Part shown: positions 46,502-54,906 of the stretch, piece after piece
Layout of the letters: every line of letters starts with the position of its first letter
Position numbering within the stretch: position 1 is the stretch's first letter
Source of the DNA: Loktanella sp. 3ANDIMAR09
GTDB taxonomy: Bacteria; Pseudomonadota; Alphaproteobacteria; Rhodobacterales; Rhodobacteraceae
DNA: 64,000 bases
Direction: 5' to 3'
NCBI RefSeq assembly: GCF_001420005.1
Contig: NZ_LJAK01000015.1
Location: forward strand, 1 to 64,000
Made by a program: the position numbers and the translations under genes
The notes under the pieces: model-generated
The model's input: the letters and a program-made list of their open reading frames with translations, nothing else
The model's database searches: none
Told to the model about the DNA's origin: nothing

Positions 46502-47164
46502 ATGGCACGCGGACGTCGCACATTCGGAATCGTTGGACTTGGTATCTTTGGACGGGCTGTCGCGAACGAGCTGACACGCTTTGGCAACCACGTCATCGGA
46601 ATTGACACCAACCCGCAAGCCGTGAGCGACATGGTCGACACCTTGACGCAAACCATGATCGTCGATGCCCGCGACGAGACGGCATTGCGCGAGGCCGGCA
46701 TGGGCGATTGCGATGTTGTTCTGGTCGCCATGGGCAGCGATCTGGAGGCATCGATCCTGGCGGTGATGAATCTCAAACTGATTGGTGTGCGGACGGTCTG
46801 GGCCAAGGCCCGTACCAAGACCCATCACCGCATCCTGTCAAAACTGGGCGTCGACCGGGTCATCCATCCCGAACACGAGGTCGGACAGCACATCGCACAG
46901 GTCATGCACAATCCGCTGGTGCGCGACTACGTGAGCCTCGGCAATGGGTATCATGTGGTGAATTTCCGCATCCCAGAGAGCCTCGAGGATCGCAAGCTCG
47001 AAGATCTGAGCCACACCAAGGAGCATAATCTGCGCTGTGTCGGTGTCATGCGCGGCACCGAATTTCTAGGCCATGACGGCAACAGCCTGACCCTGCAACC
47101 CGATGATTTACTGTTGCTTTTGGGTACCCGGACCGATTTGCGCGCCTTCGCCGAGAGTCTGTGA
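46502..47164 (+). CDS. ktrA: potassium uptake regulatory subunit, KtrA/TrkA type
   Basis: A 220-residue single-unit RCK protein: an N-terminal NAD/ATP-binding RCK_N domain with GLGIFGRAVANEL and a DARDETALREAGMGDCDVVLVAMG block, and a C-terminal RCK_C domain (residues 135-220). Its half length compared with E. coli TrkA (458) marks it as KtrA-like. The ATG at 46502 has AGGA eight bases upstream; ATGs at 46487 and 46496 are possible. The stop overlaps the ktrB start (TGATG). The 219 bases upstream hold no gene. Confidence 0.88.
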   Translation: MARGRRTFGIVGLGIFGRAVANELTRFGNHVIGIDTNPQAVSDMVDTLTQTMIVDARDETALREAGMGDCDVVLVAMGSDLEASILAVMNLKLIGVRTVWAKARTKTHHRILSKLGVDRVIHPEHEVGQHIAQVMHNPLVRDYVSLGNGYHVVNFRIPESLEDRKLEDLSHTKEHNLRCVGVMRGTEFLGHDGNSLTLQPDDLLLLLGTRTDLRAFAESL

Positions 47165-48525
47165 TGCCGTCATCGCCGCTTCAGCGTCGTGGACGGTTCG
47201 GCCTGCGCAGTTTCCGTATGCCGCCACCGGCGACCCTGTGTCTGATCTATCTGTCTTCAATCATCGTTGGGGCGGGTCTGCTGTCCCTGCCCTTTGCCAC
47301 CGCGCCAGACGTGGACATTGGCCTGATGACGGCGGTGTTCATTTCGACCTCGGCAGTCACGGTGACAGGCCTGTCGACAGTCGACGTCGGCGCAACCTTC
47401 AGCTTGTTCGGCGAGGTCGTGATTGCCGCCCTGATCCAGCTTGGCGGTCTGGGGCTGATGACCTTTGCCGTTATGGTCCTGTCCGCGCTTGGTATCCCGG
47501 TCGGTATGCCGCAACGCCTGATCCTGCGCGAGGATCTGGGCCAGACCACGTTGAACAATCTGACGGTGTTGGTGCGGATCATTCTGGTTGTCGCACTGAC
47601 CTGCGAACTGCTGGCGACATGCATCCTCAGCTTTGTTTTCATACCGGAATTCGGCGTGGCCCACGGCATGTGGCTGGCGCTGTTCCACGCCATTTCAGCA
47701 TTCAACAACGCAGGTTTTTCGCTGCTGCCGACCGGGCTTGTGCCTTATGTCGCCGATCCGATCGTGAATATCGTCATTCCGGTGCTGTTCATTCTGGGTG
47801 GTCTGGGATTCGTCGTGGTGGGCGACATTTATCAAAAACGGTCGTGGCAACGCCTGACACTGCACTCGAAATTGATGCTGTCAGGATCGGCCTGCCTGAT
47901 CGTGTTTGGTTTTGTCACCTTTGCGCTGCTGGAATGGACCAATCCGGGGACATTGGGCGCCCTGCCCTCGTCCGGTCAGCGGCTGTGGGCATCGTGGTTT
48001 CAGGCCGTCACGCCGCGTACCGCCGGTTTCAATACGCTGGACACAGGCGCCATGCATGACAGCACCACGATGTTGACCATGCTGCTGATGTTCGTCGGCG
48101 GTGGCAGCACCTCGACCGCGGGCGGGATCAAGGTCACGACGCTGATCGTGCTGATCGTTGCGACGATTGCGTTCTTCCGCAGAACCTCCGGGCTGAACAT
48201 CTTTGGCCGATCACTCAAGATGGAAGAAGTGATGAAGGTCCTGGCCCTGACCACCGTCAGCATGATCCTTGTGTTTGTCGGCCTGTTTTTCGTGTCGATT
48301 TCGCATGACGGTGAATTTCTCGACCTCGCCTTCGAGGTCGTTTCGGCCTTTGGCACAGTCGGCTTGTCGCGCGGTGCGACGGCTGAATTGGACGGCATCG
48401 GTTTGTCGTTCATCATGCTGATGATGTTCGCAGGGCGGGTCGGACCGCTGGCGCTTGGGTTTTTCCTCGCGACACGCAGCGCACCGCGGGTCAAATTCGC
48501 ACCGGGCCAGATCTATCTGGGCTAA
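47164..48525 (+). CDS. ktrB: potassium uptake transporter membrane subunit, KtrB/TrkH type
   Basis: A 453-residue membrane protein with about ten helices built of four pore units. Selectivity-filter-like loops: STSAVTVTGLSTVD, SAFNNAGFSLLP, TPRTAGFNTLD, SAFGTVGLSRGAT. GGGSTSTAGGIK is the conserved intramembrane loop. It works with the KtrA ring. The ATG at 47164 overlaps the ktrA stop; a GTG three bases earlier is also possible. Confidence 0.92.
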   Translation: MPSSPLQRRGRFGLRSFRMPPPATLCLIYLSSIIVGAGLLSLPFATAPDVDIGLMTAVFISTSAVTVTGLSTVDVGATFSLFGEVVIAALIQLGGLGLMTFAVMVLSALGIPVGMPQRLILREDLGQTTLNNLTVLVRIILVVALTCELLATCILSFVFIPEFGVAHGMWLALFHAISAFNNAGFSLLPTGLVPYVADPIVNIVIPVLFILGGLGFVVVGDIYQKRSWQRLTLHSKLMLSGSACLIVFGFVTFALLEWTNPGTLGALPSSGQRLWASWFQAVTPRTAGFNTLDTGAMHDSTTMLTMLLMFVGGGSTSTAGGIKVTTLIVLIVATIAFFRRTSGLNIFGRSLKMEEVMKVLALTTVSMILVFVGLFFVSISHDGEFLDLAFEVVSAFGTVGLSRGATAELDGIGLSFIMLMMFAGRVGPLALGFFLATRSAPRVKFAPGQIYLG

Positions 48526-48550
48526 GGCACCCTGCCCCGGTCATGAAAAT

Positions 48551-48574
48551 GGCCCCGCACTTGCGTGCGAGGCC
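48551..48574. terminator. bidirectional terminator-like hairpin between ktrB and the repeat-protein gene
   Basis: A ten-pair stem with one mismatch-type wobble (GGCCCCGCAC with GTGCGAGGCC) and TTGC loop. It is followed by AATTT on the plus side and ATTTTC on the minus side, so it can serve both convergent genes. Confidence 0.7.
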
Positions 48575-48599
48575 AATTTCTCCGGTTGAGGATCGCCGA

Positions 48600-50594
48600 T
48601 CAGATCACGATCGGTTCGAGGTCGAAGAAATCGCGATATGCGTTGTCCAGATCCGCTGCGGTTGCAAAGGACGTGGTGCCGTTGCCCTCTGCGTCGTATT
48701 CGGTCACGCGGAACTGCCAGCTGTTGCTTTCGTTGCCGTCGAACTGAACCCGCGCTGTCTTGGCGTTTGCATCGTCGAACAGGACCAGGATTTCATCGCC
48801 TGTATCGTATGTCGTCAGTTTGGAATCGACCCGACCTGCGTCATCATGCTGGATCTCGATCATGTCCCACTTGAAGCCGGTGCCATCGGCGCTGATGTCG
48901 GTGGTGATGCGGCTCGCGATGTCACCGTCCTCGGCATAGGTCTGGACGACCTGCTTGTCGTTGCTCAGCGTTTTCGACACCTCGGACAGATACAGCTCAC
49001 CACCCGAATCCTCGGCATAGGTCTTGGACAGTTCGGCCACGTAGACGCCCGTGCCGCTGGCCGGACCGTCCTGCGTTGTCGAAACCGCCGTCAGCTCTCC
49101 GTCGGTATAGGTGTAGCTTGTCGATTTGACGTTGCCGTTGTCGTAGGTGGTCTGGTGCTGCGTCAGGTTGCCCGCGGCATCATAGGTTTTCGCCACTTCG
49201 GACCAGGACTGTGTGCTGTCCGTGCCGCTGGCATCGGTCACGACCGAAGACGTACGCAGGCCGGTGGTCGTGTCAAAGCTGTTGACCGAGGTCACGCCGT
49301 CGTCCTTGACCAATGTGGTGGCGGACAGATCGCCATCCGCGTCATAATCACGGGTGATCGTGGCAAAGGATTTGCTGTCGGACACATCGGCGCGGACGTA
49401 TTGCGCGATGGAACCATCCTCGTTGTAGGTCCGGCTGATCGTATCGCTGTTGTCCATCGTCGTGACCGACGAAATGCGGTCGCCATCGGCGGCGTAGGTG
49501 GTCACGATGCTGTCGTAGGACCGTGTATCGGCTGCCGTGCCGTCTTCACCATCGGTGAATTCATGGCGGCTCAGGACACCCTCGGTATAGGTCTTGGTCA
49601 CGCTGGTGCCATTGTCATAGACGATCGCATCGCCCGTCTTTTCGCCCTCAACGAATGTCACGGTCTTGCTGGCCCATGCTTCGGCCGCGCCATCCGTCGA
49701 ACCGTCGGTCAGCGTGGTCGAGGTCAGCACACCCGCGACATAGGTATCCAGTTGAACCACGCCCTCCACGTCGGTCTTTTGGTCGGACAGCATGACGCCT
49801 GTCGCATCGAATGTCTGGGTCCGGCTGCTGCCGTCGTCATTGATCTGCGCGCGCGAGATGACGTTGCCTTCTGCATTCATCGTCTCGGTGATCGAGAGCC
49901 AGGAATAGACATCACCCAGATCGTTCTGCACGGCGTCCGTCATGTAGGTGGTGCCGTCCGTGGTCGCGTAGGTTTCAACGCGTTCCAGTCCGTTGTCGTA
50001 TTCATAGGTGATCTGCTGGACGTTGCCCTCACTATCGTAGTCGGTCGTGATCGTGCTGTAGCTGGAGGTATTGTCCTCGCCGGTGGCATCGGTACGGACG
50101 CGCTGGATCAATGTGCCGTCCGCCGCTGTCGTTTCCTGCACGGACGATCCGTCATCCAGTTGCGTCAGAACCGTGGTGCGACCGGTTTCCGTGTCCAGCG
50201 TCGTAGAGATGGTGGACCAGTCAGCCTGGCTGGGGTCGGCGTCGGTGCGCAGGGTCGACACAACGGTGCCCGACGCGTCGTAGCTATCGACAACCGACTG
50301 ACCGTTATCGAAAATCGTCGTCTTGGTCACGGGCAGCGATGCGCCTGACGAGGTATCGTAGATCACCTCGATGCTGGACCAGCTGTTGACGTTCTGCGCA
50401 TCGACGGACAGCCTGCGCGTCAGACCGATGTCGTCACGGTCATCGGTGATGACCAGACCGGACGTCGGTTTCGACGACACGTCATAGGTCGTCGTGCGGC
50501 TGGTTTCGACGCCGTCGGTCCGTGTGATGACGATGGTGTTCCAGTTGGACAGGTTGTCAGGGTCGGTGCGGGTTTCAGTGGTAATGGTTGGCAT
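48600..50594 (-). CDS. tandem-repeat protein of unknown function, acidic and cysteine-free
   Basis: A 664-residue protein beginning MPTITTETRTDPDN, start fixed by AGGAG eight bases before the ATG at 50594. It consists of about 12 tandem units of roughly 50 residues. Each unit opens with an aromatic residue (W, Y or F) in a pattern like SYSTITTDYDSEGN, continues with a YDNG-like turn (TTYDNGN, YEYDNGL, IVYDNGT) and ends with TD-rich turns. It contains no Cys, is rich in Asp, Thr, Ser and Gly, and lacks a signal peptide. YD/RHS-like beta-strand repeats are the nearest pattern. The C-terminus (AYRDFFDLEPIVI) could be a type I secretion signal. Real function unknown. Confidence 0.75.
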   Translation of the reverse strand: MPTITTETRTDPDNLSNWNTIVITRTDGVETSRTTTYDVSSKPTSGLVITDDRDDIGLTRRLSVDAQNVNSWSSIEVIYDTSSGASLPVTKTTIFDNGQSVVDSYDASGTVVSTLRTDADPSQADWSTISTTLDTETGRTTVLTQLDDGSSVQETTAADGTLIQRVRTDATGEDNTSSYSTITTDYDSEGNVQQITYEYDNGLERVETYATTDGTTYMTDAVQNDLGDVYSWLSITETMNAEGNVISRAQINDDGSSRTQTFDATGVMLSDQKTDVEGVVQLDTYVAGVLTSTTLTDGSTDGAAEAWASKTVTFVEGEKTGDAIVYDNGTSVTKTYTEGVLSRHEFTDGEDGTAADTRSYDSIVTTYAADGDRISSVTTMDNSDTISRTYNEDGSIAQYVRADVSDSKSFATITRDYDADGDLSATTLVKDDGVTSVNSFDTTTGLRTSSVVTDASGTDSTQSWSEVAKTYDAAGNLTQHQTTYDNGNVKSTSYTYTDGELTAVSTTQDGPASGTGVYVAELSKTYAEDSGGELYLSEVSKTLSNDKQVVQTYAEDGDIASRITTDISADGTGFKWDMIEIQHDDAGRVDSKLTTYDTGDEILVLFDDANAKTARVQFDGNESNSWQFRVTEYDAEGNGTTSFATAADLDNAYRDFFDLEPIVI

Positions 50595-50660
50595 TTTCAG
50601 CTCCTCGATCAAATCCTCGAGAGCCGGGATAGGTGCCAAATGTGTTCTGATTTGGAAAAC

Positions 50661-50673
50661 ATTAATGATTAAT
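50661..50673. promoter_or_regulatory. AT-rich palindrome upstream of the repeat-protein gene
   Basis: ATTAAT-G-ATTAAT, a perfect 13-base inverted repeat in a low-GC island about 70 bases upstream of the repeat-protein ATG. It could be a protein-binding site or promoter element. No factor can be named. Confidence 0.3.
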
Positions 50674-50754
50674 TTCGTTCATTGGTGATGGCCCGCCGCG
50701 TGATTTGCCACAATCCGTGGCATTGCAGTGGCAAGGTCCCTACCCCCCAAACGC

Positions 50755-50779
50755 AAAAGGCCCCGCAAATTGCGGGGCC
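50755..50779 (-). terminator. rho-independent terminator of tsf
   Basis: An eight-pair stem (GGCCCCGC with GCGGGGCC), five-base loop, and TTTT on the minus strand, about 23 bases after the tsf stop. Confidence 0.9.
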
Positions 50780-50801
50780 TTTCGTCAGATCCCGAACGGG
50801 A

Positions 50802-51674
50802 TCACTTGTTCATTTTTGCCACTTCTGCGGCAAAGTCTTCTTTCTCGATTTCGATGCCTTCGCCGACTTCCAGACGCTGGAACGCGGTGATGGTCACGCC
50901 GGCTTCTTCGGCGGCCTTGGCCACGGTCAGGTCGGGGTTCACGACGAATGCCTGACCCAACAGCGTGGATTCAGCCAGGAACTTTGCCATGCGGCCGACG
51001 ATCATCTTTTCGATGACGGCCTCGGGCTTGCCGGATTCGCGCGCGATGTCCATCTGGACCTGCTTTTCCTTTTCGACGATCGCCGGGTCCAGATCAGCCT
51101 CGCTCAGGGCGGCGGGGTTTGCCGCAGCGATGTGCATCGCGACCTGACGGCCGAACGCCTCGTTGTCGCCGTCCATGGCCACCAGAACGCCGATGCTGCC
51201 CATGCCGGGTGCAACCGAGTTATGGACATAGGACACGACAGTGCTGCCGTTGACGGTCGCCATGCGACGCACGGACATGTTTTCACCGATCACGGCGACG
51301 GCGTCGGTCACGGTCTGCTCGACGGTCTTGCCGTCGACTTCGGTCGCCTTGAGCGCGTCGACATCATCAACGGTCACGGCTGCCGTTGCGATCTTGCCGA
51401 CCATTTTCTGGAAATCAGCGTTTTTCGCGACGAAATCGGTTTCCGAGTTCACTTCGACGGCGACGCCCTTGCCACCTTCGGTTGCCACGGCAACCAGACC
51501 TTCGGCGGCGGTGCGGCCGGATTTCTTGGCGGCCTTGGCCAGACCCTTGGTGCGCAGCCAGTCAACCGCGGCTTCCATGTCGCCGTTGGTTTCGGTCAGC
51601 GCCTTCTTGGCGTCCATCATGCCCGCGCCAGTCGTGTCGCGAAGCTCTTTTACCTGTGCTGCAGTAACAGCCAT
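50802..51674 (-). CDS. tsf: translation elongation factor Ts
   Basis: Nucleotide exchange factor for EF-Tu. 290 residues. N-terminal UBA-like domain [28 protein letters not shown], core motif [13 protein letters not shown] near residue 75, then dimerisation subdomains and [10 protein letters not shown]. The ATG at 51674 has AGGAG nine bases upstream. It follows rpsB, the standard order, after a GC-rich hairpin. Confidence 0.96.
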   Translation of the reverse strand: MAVTAAQVKELRDTTGAGMMDAKKALTETNGDMEAAVDWLRTKGLAKAAKKSGRTAAEGLVAVATEGGKGVAVEVNSETDFVAKNADFQKMVGKIATAAVTVDDVDALKATEVDGKTVEQTVTDAVAVIGENMSVRRMATVNGSTVVSYVHNSVAPGMGSIGVLVAMDGDNEAFGRQVAMHIAAANPAALSEADLDPAIVEKEKQVQMDIARESGKPEAVIEKMIVGRMAKFLAESTLLGQAFVVNPDLTVAKAAEEAGVTITAFQRLEVGEGIEIEKEDFAAEVAKMNK

Positions 51675-51757
51675 GATCATTCTCCTGATATATTCGGGAC
51701 CGGGCCAGGGCGTGCGCACAGCACGGCCCGGGCCCTTGGTCTGGTGCAGGTTGTCTC

Positions 51758-51780
51758 ACCCGGGCATGACGCCCGGGTGA
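51758..51780 (-). other. GC-rich hairpin in the rpsB-tsf intergenic region
   Basis: A perfect nine-pair stem (CACCCGGGC with GCCCGGGTG) eight bases after the rpsB stop, without a T-run. It may be a processing or attenuation site setting S2 and EF-Ts levels. Confidence 0.5.
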
Positions 51781-51788
51781 CGCAAGGC

Positions 51789-52580
51789 TCAGGCCTCTGC
51801 GGCAGCTTCTTCGCTGGCGGCGGCAGCAGCTGCGGCATCTTCTTCTGCCATCAGCTCTTCCATGGCACCCATGTCGACGCCTGCTGCACCCAGCTGGGCC
51901 TGCATGCCGTCAAGGGCAGCACGGGCAGCCAGATCACAGTACAGCTGGATCGCGCGGGCTGCGTCGTCGTTGCCGGGGATGACATAGTCGACACCCTTGG
52001 GCGAGCAGTTGGTGTCGACGACAGCAACCACAGGGATACCCAGCTTCTGTGCTTCGAGAATAGCGAGGTCTTCCTTGTTGACGTCGATGACGAACAACAG
52101 GTCGGGCACGCCGCCCATTTCGCGGATACCGCCCAGCGACGCTTGCAGTTTGCCCTGCTCACGTTCCATGCCCAGACGCTCTTTCTTGGTCAGGCCGGCA
52201 AAGCCGTTCTCGGACGCTTCGTCGATCTGCTTGAGGCGGTTGATCGACTGGGAGACGGTCTGCCAGTTGGTCAGCGTGCCGCCCAGCCAGCGGTGGTTCA
52301 TGTAGAACTGCGCGGATTTCTCTGCAGCGTCCTTGATGGGGTTCTGTGCCTGACGCTTGGTGCCGACGAACAGCACGCGGCCGCCCTTGGCAACCGTGTC
52401 ACGCACGACTTGCAGCGCCTGGTCCAGCATCGGGACGGTCTGCGTCAGGTCCATGATGTGAATGCCGTTGCGCGCGCCATAGATGAAGGGCGACATGCGC
52501 GGGTTCCAGCGTGCGGTCTGGTGGCCGAAGTGAACGCCAGCTTCAAGCAGCTGACGCATGGAGAACTCGGGAAGAGCCAT
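51789..52580 (-). CDS. rpsB: 30S ribosomal protein S2
   Basis: 263 residues, with the S2 signature blocks [24 protein letters not shown] at the N-terminus and [28 protein letters not shown] in the second half. The C-terminus is an Ala/Glu-rich tail, longer than in E. coli by about 20 residues. The ATG at 52580 has AAGGATAAG upstream, directly after the closing arm of a long leader stem. Confidence 0.97.
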   Translation of the reverse strand: MALPEFSMRQLLEAGVHFGHQTARWNPRMSPFIYGARNGIHIMDLTQTVPMLDQALQVVRDTVAKGGRVLFVGTKRQAQNPIKDAAEKSAQFYMNHRWLGGTLTNWQTVSQSINRLKQIDEASENGFAGLTKKERLGMEREQGKLQASLGGIREMGGVPDLLFVIDVNKEDLAILEAQKLGIPVVAVVDTNCSPKGVDYVIPGNDDAARAIQLYCDLAARAALDGMQAQLGAAGVDMGAMEELMAEEDAAAAAAASEEAAAEA

Positions 52581-52594
52581 GGTCTTATCCTTTT

Positions 52595-52715
52595 CCGGTT
52601 TAGCCTCAGCGGGGGTATCAGACCGAATGGTCCAACCGGTGGATCGTTTGGGATTTCTCCCCAACCGACCCGCCCCCGCCTGCGGGATACGTGCGCGTCC
52701 CTTAGGCTAAACCGG
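52595..52715 (-). promoter_or_regulatory. structured mRNA leader of rpsB, possible S2 autoregulatory site
   Basis: Two exact 12-base inverted arms (52715-52704 and 52606-52595) enclose about 97 bases and end just before the ribosome site. Nested inside are seven-base arms GCGGGGG/CCCCCGC (52679-52673 with 52615-52609). S2 represses its own mRNA in other bacteria; that this fold does so here is inference. Confidence 0.55.
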
Positions 52716-52730
52716 CACAGGCCGCAACCC

Positions 52731-54065
52731 TCAAAGGAATACGCGTTCCACCACCCAGTAAATCGCAACGATCGCGATCAGGACCGACGCCGGCTGGGCA
52801 ACGATATCAGAATAGCTGTCATAGCGCCCGACGTTCACGGCCACCGCACACAGGCCCAGCAGCACCGCGAATGTCGCCATCACGGGCAGCAGGTCACCGG
52901 TCCAGCCCGGCGCATAGGCCGCCAGCGGCACCAGCATGGCCAGCAGCACGACAACCGCCAACAAATAGGCAGCCGCCGCCGTAATGCTGCGCGTGCCAGC
53001 CGCACTGTAGTCCTGCGCCTTGTAGACGCAGAGAAACGCCAGCGCGATCACGGACAACTGACCGATCTCGACCCCGATGTTGAACCCGATCAGCGCAGGC
53101 ACGAACTGGCCCTCGGGCAATCCGAATTCGGCCAACACCGATGCAAAGCCCAGACCATGCAACAGGCCAAAGCCAAAAATGATGACCGGCCGCCAGGGCG
53201 ACAGCCCGCGTGAAAACAGGTTCTCGATGGCGACATAGGCAATGGACAGCGCGATCAGCGGTTCCACGATGCTGGCCGGCGCGGTGACATAGCCCAGCGC
53301 GGCAAGCGCCAGCGTGATCGTATGCGCCAGCGTGAACGCCGACACCTGCCACAGCAGCGGTGCCAGCCGGGTGGACAGGAAAAACAGCCCCAGCACGAAC
53401 AGGATATGGTCCAGACCCAGCGGCACGATGTGATCGAACCCGGTCGGGATATAGCTGAAAAACGTAGCCACCGTCCCCTTGGCGTTGCCGCCGCCCAGCG
53501 CGATCACATCAGACGTGGCACCACCCTGCAGAAACGCGTCATAGGGTTGATCCACGCCCTGCTGACGCAGTACCAGCCCACCATAGCTGCGATCCCAGCC
53601 GACGGTGACGCTGTCCGCACCGCCAGGCAGATCTGCCGCGAACACAAAGGTCGACAGGCGCGGCACCTCCGGGTCATCCACCGGTTCCGTCGTCACCGAT
53701 TCCAGCACAAGCGGCAGCGCCTGCCCATTCGCCATCACCATGATACCTTCGGCCATGGTGGGGAAAAACGCCGTGAATTCTGCCGCGATCTCTTGTGGGG
53801 GCAGCGCGCGCAGCGCGTCGTAGCGTGCGGCCTGCGGGGCGGTGTCGGTATCCGTCACCGCGCTTTTGTCGATCCCGGCCAGAAAACCCTCGATGTTGGC
53901 ATCGACGGAAAACGTCAGCCTGTCACCATCGCGCGTCATGTCGGCGATGGCAGGCAGCACCTCGTGGGCGCGCAGCGGTGACGCCAGCGTGATGAACACC
54001 AGCGCCAGACTTGACAACAAGCCCAGAAACAACACCCTCGGGCCAGTAAATAAGGAACTCGTCAT
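52731..54065 (-). CDS. HupE/UreJ_2-type membrane protein
   Basis: 444 residues. Signal peptide MTSSLFTGPRVLFLGLLSSLALVFITLASPLRA is cut before HEVLPAIADM, so the mature protein starts with His. Residues 35-200 form an exported domain. Then about seven helices follow with the family motif FDHIVPLGLDHILFVLGLFF and HTITLALAALG, GFGLLHGLGFA. HupE/UreJ proteins are linked to nickel or other metal handling. The ATG at 54065 shares CATG with the divergent DUF4198 gene. GTG at 54035 is an alternative start. Confidence 0.82.
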   Translation of the reverse strand: MTSSLFTGPRVLFLGLLSSLALVFITLASPLRAHEVLPAIADMTRDGDRLTFSVDANIEGFLAGIDKSAVTDTDTAPQAARYDALRALPPQEIAAEFTAFFPTMAEGIMVMANGQALPLVLESVTTEPVDDPEVPRLSTFVFAADLPGGADSVTVGWDRSYGGLVLRQQGVDQPYDAFLQGGATSDVIALGGGNAKGTVATFFSYIPTGFDHIVPLGLDHILFVLGLFFLSTRLAPLLWQVSAFTLAHTITLALAALGYVTAPASIVEPLIALSIAYVAIENLFSRGLSPWRPVIIFGFGLLHGLGFASVLAEFGLPEGQFVPALIGFNIGVEIGQLSVIALAFLCVYKAQDYSAAGTRSITAAAAYLLAVVVLLAMLVPLAAYAPGWTGDLLPVMATFAVLLGLCAVAVNVGRYDSYSDIVAQPASVLIAIVAIYWVVERVFL

Positions 54066-54867
54066 GCGCAGTATCGTCCTCGCTCTTGCACTTATCGCCG
54101 GTCCGGTATCGGCCCACGAACTCTGGCTTGAGCCAGAGGATTTCACCATAGCGCCCGAAGCTACGATGACGGTCGAGATTGTCAACGGCTCGGACTTTGT
54201 CGGGCAGTCATTGCCCTATCTGCCGCAGCGGTTTGCCGCATTCATGAACTTTACGCCAGAGGGCGCATCAAACGTGCCGGGCCGGATCGGTGACCAACCT
54301 GCCGTCCAGTCCCAACCCCCGGCCGAAGGGCTGAACGTTCTGGCCTATCAGTCACGCGAAAATCTGGTGACCTACAATGACTGGCAGACCATCCTTGATT
54401 TTGTGGAACACAAGGACCTGACGGGCTTTCTCGAGGCGCATGCCGCGCGCGGCTTTGCCCAAGAGCCGTTTACCGAAATCTATTCGCGCTATTCCAAATC
54501 ACTCATCGGTGTGGGCAATGCCCAAGGGTCTGACCAGCGCACCGGGCTGGAAACCGAGATCGTGGCCCTGACCAACCCCTATACAGACGATCTGTCGGAC
54601 GGGATGCGGTTTCAGTTGTGGTATCGTGATGCGCCCCGCGCCAACGTCCGGTTCGAGGTGTTCGACCGCGCCCCCGACGGTCGCGTGACACAGACATTCT
54701 ACGTCACCGATGCGCAAGGAATGGTCAGTGTTCCGGTCCAGCCGGGTCATGACTACATGGCCGATGCGGTGCTGATCCGCGAACCCAGCCAACGACTGGC
54801 CGAGGCAAACAACGCCGCGTGGGAAACGCTGTGGGCAAACATGACATGGGGCACTCCCGCGCCCTGA
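54064..54867 (+). CDS. DUF4198 exported protein
   Basis: A 267-residue periplasmic protein. Signal peptide MRSIVLALALIAGPVSA ends just before HELWLEPEDF, giving an N-terminal His. Conserved DUF4198 features: AHELWLEP, a central ESRENLVTYNDW-like YQSRENLVTY, and a C-terminal beta domain (MRFQLWYRDAPRANVRFEVFDR, VPVQPGHDYMADAV). Family members lie near metal transporters. The ribosome site AAGGAACTCGTC fixes this start, as no later start keeps the signal peptide. Divergent from the HupE-like gene with which it shares its start tetranucleotide. Confidence 0.85.
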   Translation: MRSIVLALALIAGPVSAHELWLEPEDFTIAPEATMTVEIVNGSDFVGQSLPYLPQRFAAFMNFTPEGASNVPGRIGDQPAVQSQPPAEGLNVLAYQSRENLVTYNDWQTILDFVEHKDLTGFLEAHAARGFAQEPFTEIYSRYSKSLIGVGNAQGSDQRTGLETEIVALTNPYTDDLSDGMRFQLWYRDAPRANVRFEVFDRAPDGRVTQTFYVTDAQGMVSVPVQPGHDYMADAVLIREPSQRLAEANNAAWETLWANMTWGTPAP

Positions 54868-54906
54868 CGGCTTGCGCATGTCTGCGACCCGCGCCACAAG
54901 CGGGAC

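Noticed and set aside
48543-50348. Plus-strand open frame of about 600 codons opposite the repeat-protein gene
   Set aside because: Both strands are open here because the coding strand is repetitive. The minus frame has a ribosome site, ordered repeats and a terminator; the plus frame lacks these. It remains the shadow most worth an RNA-seq look.
50682-53213. Plus-strand open frame of 843 codons opposite tsf and rpsB
   Set aside because: It runs through two essential genes, a terminator and a leader on the other strand, so it is a GC artefact.
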